From contig JAEUHC010000005.1 in the NCBI GenBank assembly GCA_016794785.1, positions 1 through 57,032 of the forward strand: a stretch of 57,032 bases of DNA, written 5' to 3'. Origin of the DNA: Opitutaceae bacterium. Lineage in GTDB: Bacteria; Verrucomicrobiota; Verrucomicrobiia; Opitutales; Opitutaceae. A program made the translations under genes and the position numbers. The number at the start of each line of letters is the position of its first letter. The first letter of the stretch is position 1. Positions 7,235 to 16,400 of the stretch are shown piece by piece. Below the pieces are notes generated by a model. It ran no database searches and was not told where the DNA came from. It saw only the letters and a program-made list of their open reading frames with translations.

Positions 7235-8926
7235 CTACAGCGCCAGCGTCACTGCGAGAGCCAGGACAGAGCAACTCGCCGCGCCGCATAGTATGGTCAC
7301 CATCCGGGCTCCGCGGGCGTTGCGCACGTAGATGCGTTCCTGCGTGCGGCCGGCCTCGGTCTCGGTTTCCCGGGCGATGCACCAAGCGCGGTGGGAGAAA
7401 CAGACCTTCAAGCCCAGGCTGGCCACCAACAAGCCGAGTGGCATCCGCCCGGAACCGTCCGCTTGCAGCATGCCCAGCGCCTTGGTGTCGATCAGCAGAA
7501 TGGCCAGAATATTTAGCATTGCGTAGATTGAGGCGCGGCCGGCGAGCACTTGCACGCGGCGCGAGGCATCGTCCAAACGGCTGGGATCATCGGGGGTGAC
7601 GAAGTTGAGTTCGTCCGGGGAGGTGCCGGCGGCGTCAGCCCCGGCCGGCTCCGCCGGGTGGGGTGCCTTCCACGCGGCCCAGACCGAGGGCACCGACACC
7701 ACCATCACCACGATGAAGAAGGTTGCGAATCCGAGCCGCTCCGCGAGCGGGCCGGAGATCATGTTGGTCGGGACCATCACGAGATTCATCAGCGCGGTGG
7801 CGAAAGCATAGTGCGTCATCGTGCAACGGCCCGGCGCCAACTGCTGCATCATGTAGATCATGTTGCCGATGAAACCGAAGCCGTAGCCGAATTTTTCGAT
7901 GCTCACCAGCGTCGCGATCGTCGTGTAATCCAGCCCGTGACCGGTCGCGGCCGCCTGGCTCAGATAAACATAGGCGAAGCTCGGCACGTTCAGGAACAGC
8001 GCGAGGACCACCAGCATGCGGGCGAGACCGTAGCGCGATACGAAAACCCCGCCGAGGAGGCCGCCGAGGATGGTGGCGAGCGTGCCCCACAGCGCATCGA
8101 TGTCGCTCACCTGGCCGGCCGTCAGGCCCAGGCCGCCCTGGCTCACGGCCGACTGCAGGAACAGCTGCCCCTCCATCAGGATCAGGCCCTCGCCGAGGCG
8201 GTAGAGAAAGACAAAGCCGATCATGCCCCAGAACATCCGCTTGTGGAAAAAGCTGACGGCCGTCTCGCGGAATTCCGTCACCACCTGCCGCACGCCTTCG
8301 GGCCGGCGCGCGGGCCGCCCCGCCGGCAAGGTGAACGCGTGCAGGGCCGCCAGCAATCCCATGACGCCCGCGCAGGCGACTATGACCATGACCCACATCT
8401 TTTGCTCCGGCCAACCTTCCGCGAGTTTGATGCGGTCGAGCACGGAGATGAGCACGCCCGAGGCCAGCACCTTGCCCAGGACCCAGAACGTGCTTTGCAA
8501 CCCGGCCAGGCGCGCCTGCTCCGGTTTCCGCAGCGCCGTCAGGTAGATGCCGTCGGCGCAGATGTCCTGGGTGGACGAGGCAAAGGCCGCGATCCAGAAC
8601 AGGGCGATGCTCGCCCGGAAAAAATCCGTCGTCGGCAGGATCATCGCCACGGCGACCAGCAGCCCGGCGATCAGCACCTCCATCGCGAGCACGAAGAATT
8701 TCTTCGTGCCATACATGTCCAGCAACGCGGCCCACAGCGGCTTCAGCGACCAGGCCACGCCGATGCTGCCCAGCGCCACCGTGATCTGGCCGTCCGAGTA
8801 GCCCAGCGACTTATACATGCGCGCCGCCGTGCCGCCCATGATGATGTTGAACGGAATGCCCATCGCCAGATAGAGCGAGGGCACCCACAGGAAGGGCCGG
8901 AGGTTGATCGGGCGCGGCGCGGTCAT
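7235..8926 (-). CDS. MFS transporter (AmpG/PAT-like)
   Basis: 563 aa, polytopic inner-membrane protein with about 12 hydrophobic segments. The N-terminus MTAPRPINLRPFLWVPSLYL leads into TM1. GYSDGQITVALGSIGVAWSLKPLW and ASSTQDICADGIYL resemble the AmpG/PAT branch, whose members have a TQD motif in TM4. A longer open frame reaches 9112 but would overlap the GH1 gene and adds an Arg-rich non-membrane stretch, so the ATG at 8926 is chosen. It lies 14 bp downstream of the GH1 beta-glucosidase stop, same strand, indicating one operon. The logical role is proton-linked import of a disaccharide or glycoside that the GH1 enzyme splits inside the cell. The C-terminal extension (after about residue 465) adds two or three more hydrophobic stretches. 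Confidence 0.85.
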   Translation of the reverse strand: MTAPRPINLRPFLWVPSLYLAMGIPFNIIMGGTAARMYKSLGYSDGQITVALGSIGVAWSLKPLWAALLDMYGTKKFFVLAMEVLIAGLLVAVAMILPTTDFFRASIALFWIAAFASSTQDICADGIYLTALRKPEQARLAGLQSTFWVLGKVLASGVLISVLDRIKLAEGWPEQKMWVMVIVACAGVMGLLAALHAFTLPAGRPARRPEGVRQVVTEFRETAVSFFHKRMFWGMIGFVFLYRLGEGLILMEGQLFLQSAVSQGGLGLTAGQVSDIDALWGTLATILGGLLGGVFVSRYGLARMLVVLALFLNVPSFAYVYLSQAAATGHGLDYTTIATLVSIEKFGYGFGFIGNMIYMMQQLAPGRCTMTHYAFATALMNLVMVPTNMISGPLAERLGFATFFIVVMVVSVPSVWAAWKAPHPAEPAGADAAGTSPDELNFVTPDDPSRLDDASRRVQVLAGRASIYAMLNILAILLIDTKALGMLQADGSGRMPLGLLVASLGLKVCFSHRAWCIARETETEAGRTQERIYVRNARGARMVTILCGAASCSVLALAVTLAL

Positions 8927-8940
8927 CGTCGTCGGGCGTT

Positions 8941-10338
8941 TCAGGCGCGGCCCGCCGGTTGCAGCGACCTGGCCGGAGCGGCGGCGGGCAGCGAGGCGCC
9001 GTTGGTGCGCGCGCATTCGCCATACCACCAGGCGGAGTCCTTGGGCGTGCGCCGCTGCGTGGCGTAGTCGACATGGACCAGGCCGAAGCGATAGCGGTAG
9101 CCCTCCGACCATTCGAAATTATCCAGCAGCGACCACGCAAAGTATCCCTTGACCCGCACGCCGTCCCGCACGGCCCGCCGGAGTTCCATCAGGTAGCGGG
9201 CGAGAAAGTCAGTGCGCTGCGGATCATGCACTTCGCCATCGAGCGACACCCAGTCATGCGCCGCCATGCCGTTTTCCGTGATGACCACCGGCAGTCCGTA
9301 GCGCTCATGCGTGAAGAACGGCCCCCAGCGTAATGCGGCGGGATGGAGGTTCCAATGGTTGTGCGTTGCCGGCGTGCCAGGGGTGGAAGTGAGGTTTTCC
9401 GGCGATCCGTCGGCACCGCGCCGGCAGTCGTAACCGCGATAGAGATTCAGTCCGATAAAATCGATCGGCTGGTGGATCGTGCGCATTTCCGCGTCGGTGA
9501 AGGCAGGCGCCGCCGCGCCATACGCGTGCAGGCCCTGTTCCGGGTAGCGGCCGCGCATCACCGGGTCCAGCCACCACGCCATATTCCAGGTGTTGTCGGC
9601 CGGCACCCGCCAGAAAGTTTCCCGCGCCGCCGCGATGTCCTCCGGGCAATCCGTCGCGGGCGTGGGCACATCGCCTGTCGGAGCCCAGCCGATGACCGGC
9701 GGCAGTTTCGCCCGGCTGCGGATGGTCTGCACCGCCAGGCCGTGGGCGAGCAGGGTGTGGTGCGCGGCGAGGAGCGTCCGATCGAGCGGCAGCTTGTCGC
9801 CGGGCGCGTGAATGCCTGTCTGGTGCCCGAGTCCGATAAAGCACTGCGGCTCGTTGAGCGTCATCCAGTGCCGGACGCGGTCGGAGAGTTTGTCCACGAT
9901 GACGCGGGTGTAGTCCGCAAACCAGCGGGGACTGTCCGGATGCAACCATCCGCCCTCGCGATAGAGGGCGAGCGGGTAGTCCCAATGAAAAAGCGTCAGC
10001 CACGGCTCGATACGAGCTTCGAGCAGGGAATCGACCAGGCGATCATAGAAGGCGAGGCCGGCTGCGTTCACCGGTCTGCGACCGGTGGGCATGACGCGGG
10101 ACCACGCCACTGAAAAGCGGTAGGCCCTGAGACCGAGGTCGCGCATCAGCTGCACGTCGGACGCGTAGTGGTGGTAATGGTCGCAGCTCACCGCACCGGT
10201 ATGGCCGCCATTAACACGGCCGGGCGTGGCGCAGAATTCATCCCAGACGGAGGCCCCGCGACCGCCACCCATGGCATGCCCTTCGATTTGATAGGAAGAG
10301 GTGGCGACGCCCCAGGTGAAGTCTCGCGGGAAAGTCAT
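8941..10338 (-). CDS. GH1 beta-glucosidase, cytoplasmic
   Basis: 465 aa, normal length for glycoside hydrolase family 1. It starts MTFPRDFTWGVATSSYQIEG, the GH1 N-terminal signature, with no signal peptide, so it is intracellular. The acid/base Glu163 lies in TLNEP (160-164) and the nucleophile Glu355 in VITENGMA (352-359). The substrate-binding NFEWSEGYRYRFGL near the C-terminus is also conserved. It hydrolyses beta-linked glucosides, galactosides or related disaccharides; specificity cannot be read from sequence. Order on the minus strand is LacI regulator > GH1 > MFS transporter, with a strong hairpin (10351-10377) 13 bp upstream of the GH1 start. This is a compact uptake-and-hydrolysis unit controlled by its own regulator. 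Confidence 0.95.
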   Translation of the reverse strand: MTFPRDFTWGVATSSYQIEGHAMGGGRGASVWDEFCATPGRVNGGHTGAVSCDHYHHYASDVQLMRDLGLRAYRFSVAWSRVMPTGRRPVNAAGLAFYDRLVDSLLEARIEPWLTLFHWDYPLALYREGGWLHPDSPRWFADYTRVIVDKLSDRVRHWMTLNEPQCFIGLGHQTGIHAPGDKLPLDRTLLAAHHTLLAHGLAVQTIRSRAKLPPVIGWAPTGDVPTPATDCPEDIAAARETFWRVPADNTWNMAWWLDPVMRGRYPEQGLHAYGAAAPAFTDAEMRTIHQPIDFIGLNLYRGYDCRRGADGSPENLTSTPGTPATHNHWNLHPAALRWGPFFTHERYGLPVVITENGMAAHDWVSLDGEVHDPQRTDFLARYLMELRRAVRDGVRVKGYFAWSLLDNFEWSEGYRYRFGLVHVDYATQRRTPKDSAWWYGECARTNGASLPAAAPARSLQPAGRA

Positions 10339-10350
10339 GGCGGAGGGGAA

Positions 10351-10377
10351 ACGTGAGTGCCGGGGTGGCGCTCACGT
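10351..10377 (-). promoter_or_regulatory. Strong hairpin in the GH1 leader
   Basis: ACGTGAGTGCC-GGGGT-GGCGCTCACGT: 11-bp arms with one mismatch that would wobble-pair in one RNA strand, 5-nt loop. It ends 13 bp upstream of the GH1 start codon and follows the LacI gene. It could attenuate read-through from the regulator gene, mask the ribosome-binding region, or act as a symmetrical operator. There is no T-tract. Confidence 0.45.
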
Positions 10378-10460
10378 GCGGCATCCCGGCTTCTTGTCCC
10401 GGCGGCGTCAAAGTCACCGAGGCGCTTTCTTGTGCTTGCTAATGAACGTCCGACAAGCGC

Positions 10461-11537
10461 TCAGCTCTGCACCGCGCGTGACTTCCGTCCTGGCCGGCAG
10501 GGAGGCACGTCGCTGCCGTCCACCCAGTCGCCCTCGATGAATGTGCTATTGCGGGGCCGGCCCGGACCACGCTGGTTGGTGCGCATGAGGATCGCGAGCT
10601 GCTCGACCGCGCGCTCGCCGACGACGCGATGATTTTGACGCACGCCGGCGTTGACGCCGCGATCCGGCTCCAGATCAAGAGACGCGACCACGATGTCCTG
10701 CGGAATCCGCCAACCCACGCCGCGGAGAGCCTCCGGCACTTCCGGCCAGTTGCTGACGATGACCTCGATCTCGTGGGCCTCGATCCAGGCCGTCAGAAGC
10801 GGTGCGATACCCGACGTGCCGGCATCAATCGGCAGCAGCAGGGGCGGTAGATGGCTCACACCTGCACGCAGGAAAACCTCGACGTGGTAACCGGCGGTGA
10901 AGGCGTTTCTCAGGTAGATTTCCTCCCGTTCGCCGACCGTCAAACCGATGCGACGGTAGCCGAGGTGATGGAGCCGACCCACAGCCTCGCGGGTGATTTC
11001 TGCCTGGTGGCTGGAGACCGTGTGCAATGCACTCTCGATTTGCTGAGACTCGATCCTCACGACGCTGAAAGCGTCCCAATCCATTTCGAACTTGATCATC
11101 CGGTCGCCAAACGCGGCCAGGATCACGCCGACGATGCCCCGCGCCTTCAAGACAGCCCCGATGCGCTGACCCGCCCCGGTCGCGTTGTGCCCGACATAAA
11201 ACACCTCCAACTGGTAGCCAATTCGGTCCGCCTGCCGGCGCGCGCCCTCGAGAAACAACCGGTGCGGGTGCGATGCCCTCATCTCCGCCTGATCGCGGAA
11301 GTTTAGAAGGAAGGCCAAAGTCGTGGGGGCCTTCACTTCGCGGCGGCCAAAGCGATAGTGGCTGAGCGCGGCCAGCACGGGATCCGGTCGGTAGCCGAGG
11401 TGGTCCGCAATTTTTTGGATGCGCTCGCGAGTTTTCTCCGGCAAGCGCGGACTGTTGCGCAGCGCCAGCGACACTGTCGTCTGGTGGACTCGGGCCGCGC
11501 GCGCGACCTCTTGCATGGTTACTCGGGGCAGGAGCAT
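10461..11537 (-). CDS. LacI-family transcriptional regulator
   Basis: 358 aa from the ATG at 11537. An upstream in-frame start at 11594 adds 19 residues ahead of the helix-turn-helix and is less likely. VTMQEVARAARVHQTTVSLAL (about 6-26) is the LacI helix-turn-helix, followed by the hinge region RIQKIADHLGYRPDPVLAAL. The rest is the periplasmic-binding-like ligand domain: GIVGVILAAF, SSHQAEITREAVGRLHHLGYRRIGL, VIVSNWPEVPEAL, VVASLDLE. It presumably represses the downstream GH1-MFS genes and is released by their substrate. It is divergent from the ECF sigma gene at 11774, so the 11538-11773 gap may also hold sites affecting that gene. No clear LacI-type palindromic operator was found by eye. 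Confidence 0.9.
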   Translation of the reverse strand: MLLPRVTMQEVARAARVHQTTVSLALRNSPRLPEKTRERIQKIADHLGYRPDPVLAALSHYRFGRREVKAPTTLAFLLNFRDQAEMRASHPHRLFLEGARRQADRIGYQLEVFYVGHNATGAGQRIGAVLKARGIVGVILAAFGDRMIKFEMDWDAFSVVRIESQQIESALHTVSSHQAEITREAVGRLHHLGYRRIGLTVGEREEIYLRNAFTAGYHVEVFLRAGVSHLPPLLLPIDAGTSGIAPLLTAWIEAHEIEVIVSNWPEVPEALRGVGWRIPQDIVVASLDLEPDRGVNAGVRQNHRVVGERAVEQLAILMRTNQRGPGRPRNSTFIEGDWVDGSDVPPCRPGRKSRAVQS

Positions 11538-11773
11538 AATCAGGCGAATGGGCCGTTTTGGTTCATCAGCAAGCGCAAATATTTTCCGATCCAATCCCGA
11601 GCGCGTTTATGCTGGCCAGCACGCACCTTCGCCCGAGGAAGCAGAGCGGACGGGTCGCTATTTTGCCGCGCCTCGTGCTGAAGGACGGGATTACTCGCGA
11701 TCATCGGCAAAAAAATCAGATTGCGTTCACTCAACCCGCGTCGCAATGGCTGTCTCAATTCAGTCCGTCGGTT

Positions 11774-12352
11774 GTGAGTCTCCCCAATACAGCACCCGCG
11801 CACACCCCCGCCGCCGAACAAACCCGGTGGTTCGCAGAGGAAGTGCAGCCTCATGAAGCATCGTTGCGCTCATACATTGCGGGCTCGTTTCCCACAGTGC
11901 GCGACGTGGACGATGTCGTGCAGGAATCCTATCTGCGTCTGTGGAAAGCCCGATCGGCTCACCCGATCCAATGTGCCCGCGCGTATCTCTTCGGGATCGC
12001 GCAACGGTTTGCCGTCGACGTGATCCGCAAGGAAATCCGGACGATCGCCCACAATGTTGTCATGGATCTCGACGCCTTGAACGTCTTGGAGGAGACGGCG
12101 GATGCCGCTGAAGCGGCCAGCACGAAAGAAGAAATCGCGCTGCTCGCGGAGGCGATCCATTCACTTCCCGCCCGTTGTCGCGAAATCGTCATCATGCGCA
12201 AACTCGATCAACTCTCGCATCAGGAGATTGCCCGGAGGCTGGGCATTTCCGTATCGACCGTGGAGGTGCAGATTTTTCGCGGCATGGAGAAATGCACCCG
12301 TTACCTTCGCAGCCGCAAGGTCTCCTTCGGCCCTCGGGGAAACTCACCGTGA
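11774..12352 (+). CDS. ECF-type RNA polymerase sigma factor (FecI-like)
   Basis: 192 aa if initiated at the GTG at 11774. The frame is open upstream to 11558 (264 codons) but the extra residues are unlike a sigma factor, so the start is uncertain. Region 2 reads LRSYIAGSFPTVRDVDDVVQ followed by ESYLRLWKA. Region 4 reads HSLPARCREIVIMRKLDQLS, then EIARRLGISVSTVEVQIFRG, a standard helix-turn-helix. Its stop overlaps a GTG start of the FecR-like gene (GTGA at 12349-12352), and an STN-bearing TonB receptor follows. This is the FecI-FecR-FecA surface-signalling arrangement: substrate binding at the outer membrane signals through FecR to release the sigma factor. It probably drives the receptor and perhaps the large exoenzyme genes downstream. 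Confidence 0.88.
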   Translation: MSLPNTAPAHTPAAEQTRWFAEEVQPHEASLRSYIAGSFPTVRDVDDVVQESYLRLWKARSAHPIQCARAYLFGIAQRFAVDVIRKEIRTIAHNVVMDLDALNVLEETADAAEAASTKEEIALLAEAIHSLPARCREIVIMRKLDQLSHQEIARRLGISVSTVEVQIFRGMEKCTRYLRSRKVSFGPRGNSP

Positions 12353-13434
12353 AGAACCCAGGCCGACGCTTCGATGCCATCGAATCTCAAGCTGCCGCCT
12401 GGCTAGTGCGACGCGACGGCGGGATGACTGCCACCGAGGCGGCTGAGTTCGCCCGTTGGTGCGCCTCCGATCCGCGGCACACGGCTGCCGTGCAGGGAAT
12501 TGAGTCCACCTGGGCCGCTTTTGACCGGCCGTCGACAATGGGGCGGACGGGATTGTTGCGCGACGAACTTCGGGCGCTGGATGCTCGCGCTCGCCGGCGC
12601 TGGCGGGCCCGAGGCGCGGCGGCAATGGTCTCGGTTGCGTGCGGTCTGGCGCTTTACCTGGGTATTCAGCGATCAAACACGCACGATACCGTGGCCGTCA
12701 TCCCGACCGTCGCGACGGCGGCGCACGTTTCGGGGCCGGAACGCCAGATGCTGTCCGATGGGTCGGTGGTCGAATTCAAGCCGGGCGCAACAATCACCGT
12801 GGCGTTCAGCGAAGAGCGCCGCGTCGTGATTCTGAGAAACGGTGAAGCGCATTTTTCGGTGACACCCAATCCGCAGAGGCCGTTCATCGTCGAGGCGGGG
12901 TCAGTGAAGATCCGGGCGGTCGGCACTGCCTTTGCGGTGCAGTTGGGCGGCACGGAGGTCGAGGTGCTTGTTACCGAGGGTAAGGTCACCGTGGCTTCGC
13001 CGTCGGTTGAAATGGCAGGCACCGCCACATCGCGCACCGATTCGGTGCCGATCGCCAGCCCGGATATTTTCCCGCTGGTTTCGGCCGGGCAACGAACCAG
13101 CGTTCCCTTGCTGCCCACGACGACAATCGCGCCAGTGCTCACGATTTCGCCCGCGGAATTGGCGGAGCGATTGTCCTGGCGGGTGCCGCGTCTGGAATTC
13201 TCGGAAACGACCGTCTCTGACGCCATCGCGCTGTTCGGCCATCACAGTCCGGTGCGGCTGCGCGCTGCCGACGGCGAAGTTGCGGCGATGCGCGTCACGG
13301 GAGTTTTTCGATCCGACAACATCGATGGATTCGTGCGGGCGTTGGAGACGAGTCTGGGCCTGCGTGCGGAATACGGGGTGGGCGAGATACGGCTGCACCG
13401 GGGCAAGTGGTCCCTCCCTGATCGGCAAAAATAG
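12349..13434 (+). CDS. FecR-like anti-sigma factor
   Basis: 361 aa from a GTG that overlaps the sigma stop (GTGA), which signals translational coupling. A longer frame opening at 12175 lies inside the sigma gene and is discarded. Residues 10-50 (ESQAAAWLVRRDGGMTATEA and on to ARWCASDPRHTAAV) match the DUF4880 sigma-binding region of FecR proteins. A membrane segment AAMVSVACGLALYLGIQ follows at about 90-106. The FecR domain (about 130-225) contains RQMLSDGSVVEFKPG and VGTAFAVQLGGTEVEVLVTEG. The C-terminal region (about 285-350) resembles DUF4974, a secretin/TonB N-domain-like fold that contacts the receptor's STN domain. It spans the inner membrane, linking the receptor to the sigma factor. 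Confidence 0.88.
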   Translation: MKNPGRRFDAIESQAAAWLVRRDGGMTATEAAEFARWCASDPRHTAAVQGIESTWAAFDRPSTMGRTGLLRDELRALDARARRRWRARGAAAMVSVACGLALYLGIQRSNTHDTVAVIPTVATAAHVSGPERQMLSDGSVVEFKPGATITVAFSEERRVVILRNGEAHFSVTPNPQRPFIVEAGSVKIRAVGTAFAVQLGGTEVEVLVTEGKVTVASPSVEMAGTATSRTDSVPIASPDIFPLVSAGQRTSVPLLPTTTIAPVLTISPAELAERLSWRVPRLEFSETTVSDAIALFGHHSPVRLRAADGEVAAMRVTGVFRSDNIDGFVRALETSLGLRAEYGVGEIRLHRGKWSLPDRQK

Positions 13435-13480
13435 CTGTAAAGGTTTTCCTCCCGCCAAGCGACGTTAGGGAGCACGCGGT

Positions 13481-13498
13481 CATCCGACTCTTCGGATG
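13481..13498 (+). other. Hairpin overlapping the first candidate start of the TonB receptor
   Basis: CATCCGA-CTCT-TCGGATG, a perfect 7-bp stem, lies between the FecR stop (13434) and the receptor gene and covers the ATG at 13496. If it forms in the mRNA, the in-frame ATG at 13520 is the more accessible start, and the hairpin could tune receptor translation relative to FecR. Confidence 0.35.
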
Positions 13499-16400
13499 GC
13501 GGCTGCGTTACCAACCCCTATGTCCGCCTTGTCTCGTCTCCAGCACGCCGTGCGCACCACCCGCCGATTGGGGGTCTGGGCTGTCGCATGGTCGCTGGCT
13601 GCGTCCGGGTTGGCCGTTGAAACGGCTCGAAAGAAATTCGATTTGCCGGCGGATATCGCCGCCCGCTCTCTCAAGAGTTTTGCGCATCAGTCCGGAGTGG
13701 AAGTCCTGATCAGCGCGGAACTCGGGCGGGAAATCCGCACCCAGCCGGTCAGGGGAGAATTTACTCCCCGCGAGGCGCTCGACCGCATGCTGGCAAAGAC
13801 CGGGTTGACCGTGAAGCACGACGAAAAGACCGGCTCGATGGCGATCTTCGCGGCGCATCGGACGAACGAGTCGCCGCCTGCGACGCCCGAGCCTTCCGCT
13901 TCCGCTAAAAAAAAAACACCAAACCAAGCAGCCCCTGAACCCATGAAACACACCAAGAATGCAATCGCCCTGCTGGGCTCCTGGCTCGCCATAGGACTGC
14001 TGCCCGGCCAAGTCGTCGACCCGGGTGCCACCGCGACGCAGAAATCCGAGGAAGCGCTGGTTCTCAGCCCGTTTGTGGTCAGCAGCGACAAAGACGTCGG
14101 ATATCTCGCGGCCAACACCCTCTCGGGCAGCCGGCTTAACACCCCGCTCGTCGATACGCCCGCGTCCATTTCGGAGATGACCAAGGACTTCCTGGACGAC
14201 ATTGGCGCCAACAACACCATGGACGCGGTCGCGTATGCATTGGGTTTCGAAGCCGATCGACCCGGGGCCAACGACAATCTCTCGCAATTCAGTTCGCAAA
14301 CCGCCGTCGCGCGCGGCGTGGGGCGTTCTGGCACCGTATCAAGGGATTTCTTTCCGTGGAACCTGAGCTCCGATACCTTCGGCGTGGAGCGGTTGAGCCT
14401 GAGCCGCGGGCCGAACTCCATTCTCTTCGGCTTGGGCAATGCCGGCGGTATCATCAATTCGACGTCGAAACGTGCCAGCTTTCGCACCCGCAGTGAACTG
14501 AACCTGCGGGTTGACGACAACGGAAGCTGGCGCGTGCATCTCGATCACAACCGCAAGCTGACGGAAACGCTCGCCCTGCGCGTCAATCTATTGAAGGACG
14601 ACATGCGGACGTGGCGTGAGCTGGAATATACCCGTTCCGACCGCATCCAAGTGGCAGGGACTTGGCGGCCCTTTACTCGAACCGAGGTGCGCGCCAACTA
14701 CGAGCGCGGCGTGCAGGATCGCCTGGCGGGCCTGCGTTTTAGTGCGCGGGATGCTTTTACGAACTGGATCGACGCCGGCTCACCCGCGTATGACCGCACG
14801 GTCAACGGCAATACGTATCCTGTTTCGACGGTTTCGTTGGGCGCCAATCAACGCCTGAGTTTCGATAGTGACACTCTGCGATGGGTCAACTGGCAGCGCT
14901 TTGCTACGACCACCGGTAAGAACGACAACACCAACAACGGCCTCAAGCTGCAGGATGAGACCTACGTTCCGTTCACCGCTCTCCTGAACGGCCGGGCCTC
15001 GACGACCAACAACGCCTATTGGACCGGCTCCCTTTTCGTGCAGCAGGAACTCGCCAAGAATCTCTATCTTGAGCTGGCCGTGAACAAGCAGAGCAGCAAC
15101 CGCGAGACGAACCGGGCCATGCAGCACGCCCAGATGACAGTTCGGGTCGACCCAAACCGGACTCTTCCCGGCGGCGCCACCAATCCGAACTTCGGGAAGT
15201 TCTACATCGAGGGGCAGGCGCTGCAAAACGCCCGGGAAGACTCTTCCGTCACTCCCCGCGCAACTTTGACCTACCAATGGGACACGCGCAACAAGTGGTT
15301 TGGTCGGCACCAGTGGCTGGGCCTGTTCACGCAAGAGGACGAAAAAGGAATGGGCCGGCAGTGGAACGAGGCCAATCTCACACCGATCAGCCCCGCGCCT
15401 CCTGCCGTCACCAACGCGCAGAACACGATCTGGCGCCGCACCTATCTGAATTTTCAGGGCGGCAATCGCGGCTACAACCACGACCCCTTCCGCAATGCCC
15501 AGGCACCGGCTGCGTTTTCCGATCCCGTCAACGGGTTAAACGGAACGATTACCCCCGGTTTTTTCCTTTCCAGCGAAAACCCGACGACGTCCAAGAGTTC
15601 TGCCAGGATGATTGCCGGTCAGAGCAATTTCTGGAGCAACCGGCTTTCCGTGACCTACGGGTTTCGCCACGATTCGACCGATCGGAGGAACTCCCTGCTC
15701 AGCCGCGATCCTGTCACCCAAATCGTCACGGGGTCCGTCTTCAATCCCACCGAAACTTACGCGGGCAACACCCGGACCCAGGGTGCCGTCTTCCACGTGA
15801 CCCAGTGGTTTTCGGTGTATGGAAACCGCTCGGATAATTTCAGCCCGCAGGCCGGGGTTGACGTCAATGGCCAGACTATCGGCAATGTGAAGGGCGACGG
15901 CCGCGATTATGGCGTCAAGTTCCGCTGGGCCGACAACAAGCTCTATGCCCGCGCCGGTTTTTACGAGTCGTCAGTAAAGGGACAGGTCGGACGCAATTTC
16001 AACCTGCTGACCCAAATTCAGAATGTGTGGCTGGCCCTGGAAGGTGCGACCGGCCCTCACGCGGCGCTGTTCACGGGCTCGCCGCTCCTAAACACGGATA
16101 CCCAGGATTTCGACGTCGATGGCTACGAGTTCGAGGTGACGGCCAATCCGCTCAAGGGACTCTCCTTCACCGCGAACTACGCAACCCTGAAGGGACGCGC
16201 AGCCAGCCTTTATCCCATCACCAAGGCACATGTTGCCCAGAACCGCGCCCTCTGGCTGCAGAATGGCGCGACCCCTTTACTGACGGGAACCGGCACGGTC
16301 GCGAGCACGGTGGCCTTGATGGATGCGAATCTGGGACAAGACCGACTCCAGGACGGCCGGGAGGGCACCGGCAATTACCGGAAATCGTTCAACTTCTTCG

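Noticed and set aside
7550..9067. 505-codon plus-strand frame opposite the MFS transporter
   Set aside because: His/Arg/Glu-rich shadow of an evident 12-TM membrane protein; no start context or domain.
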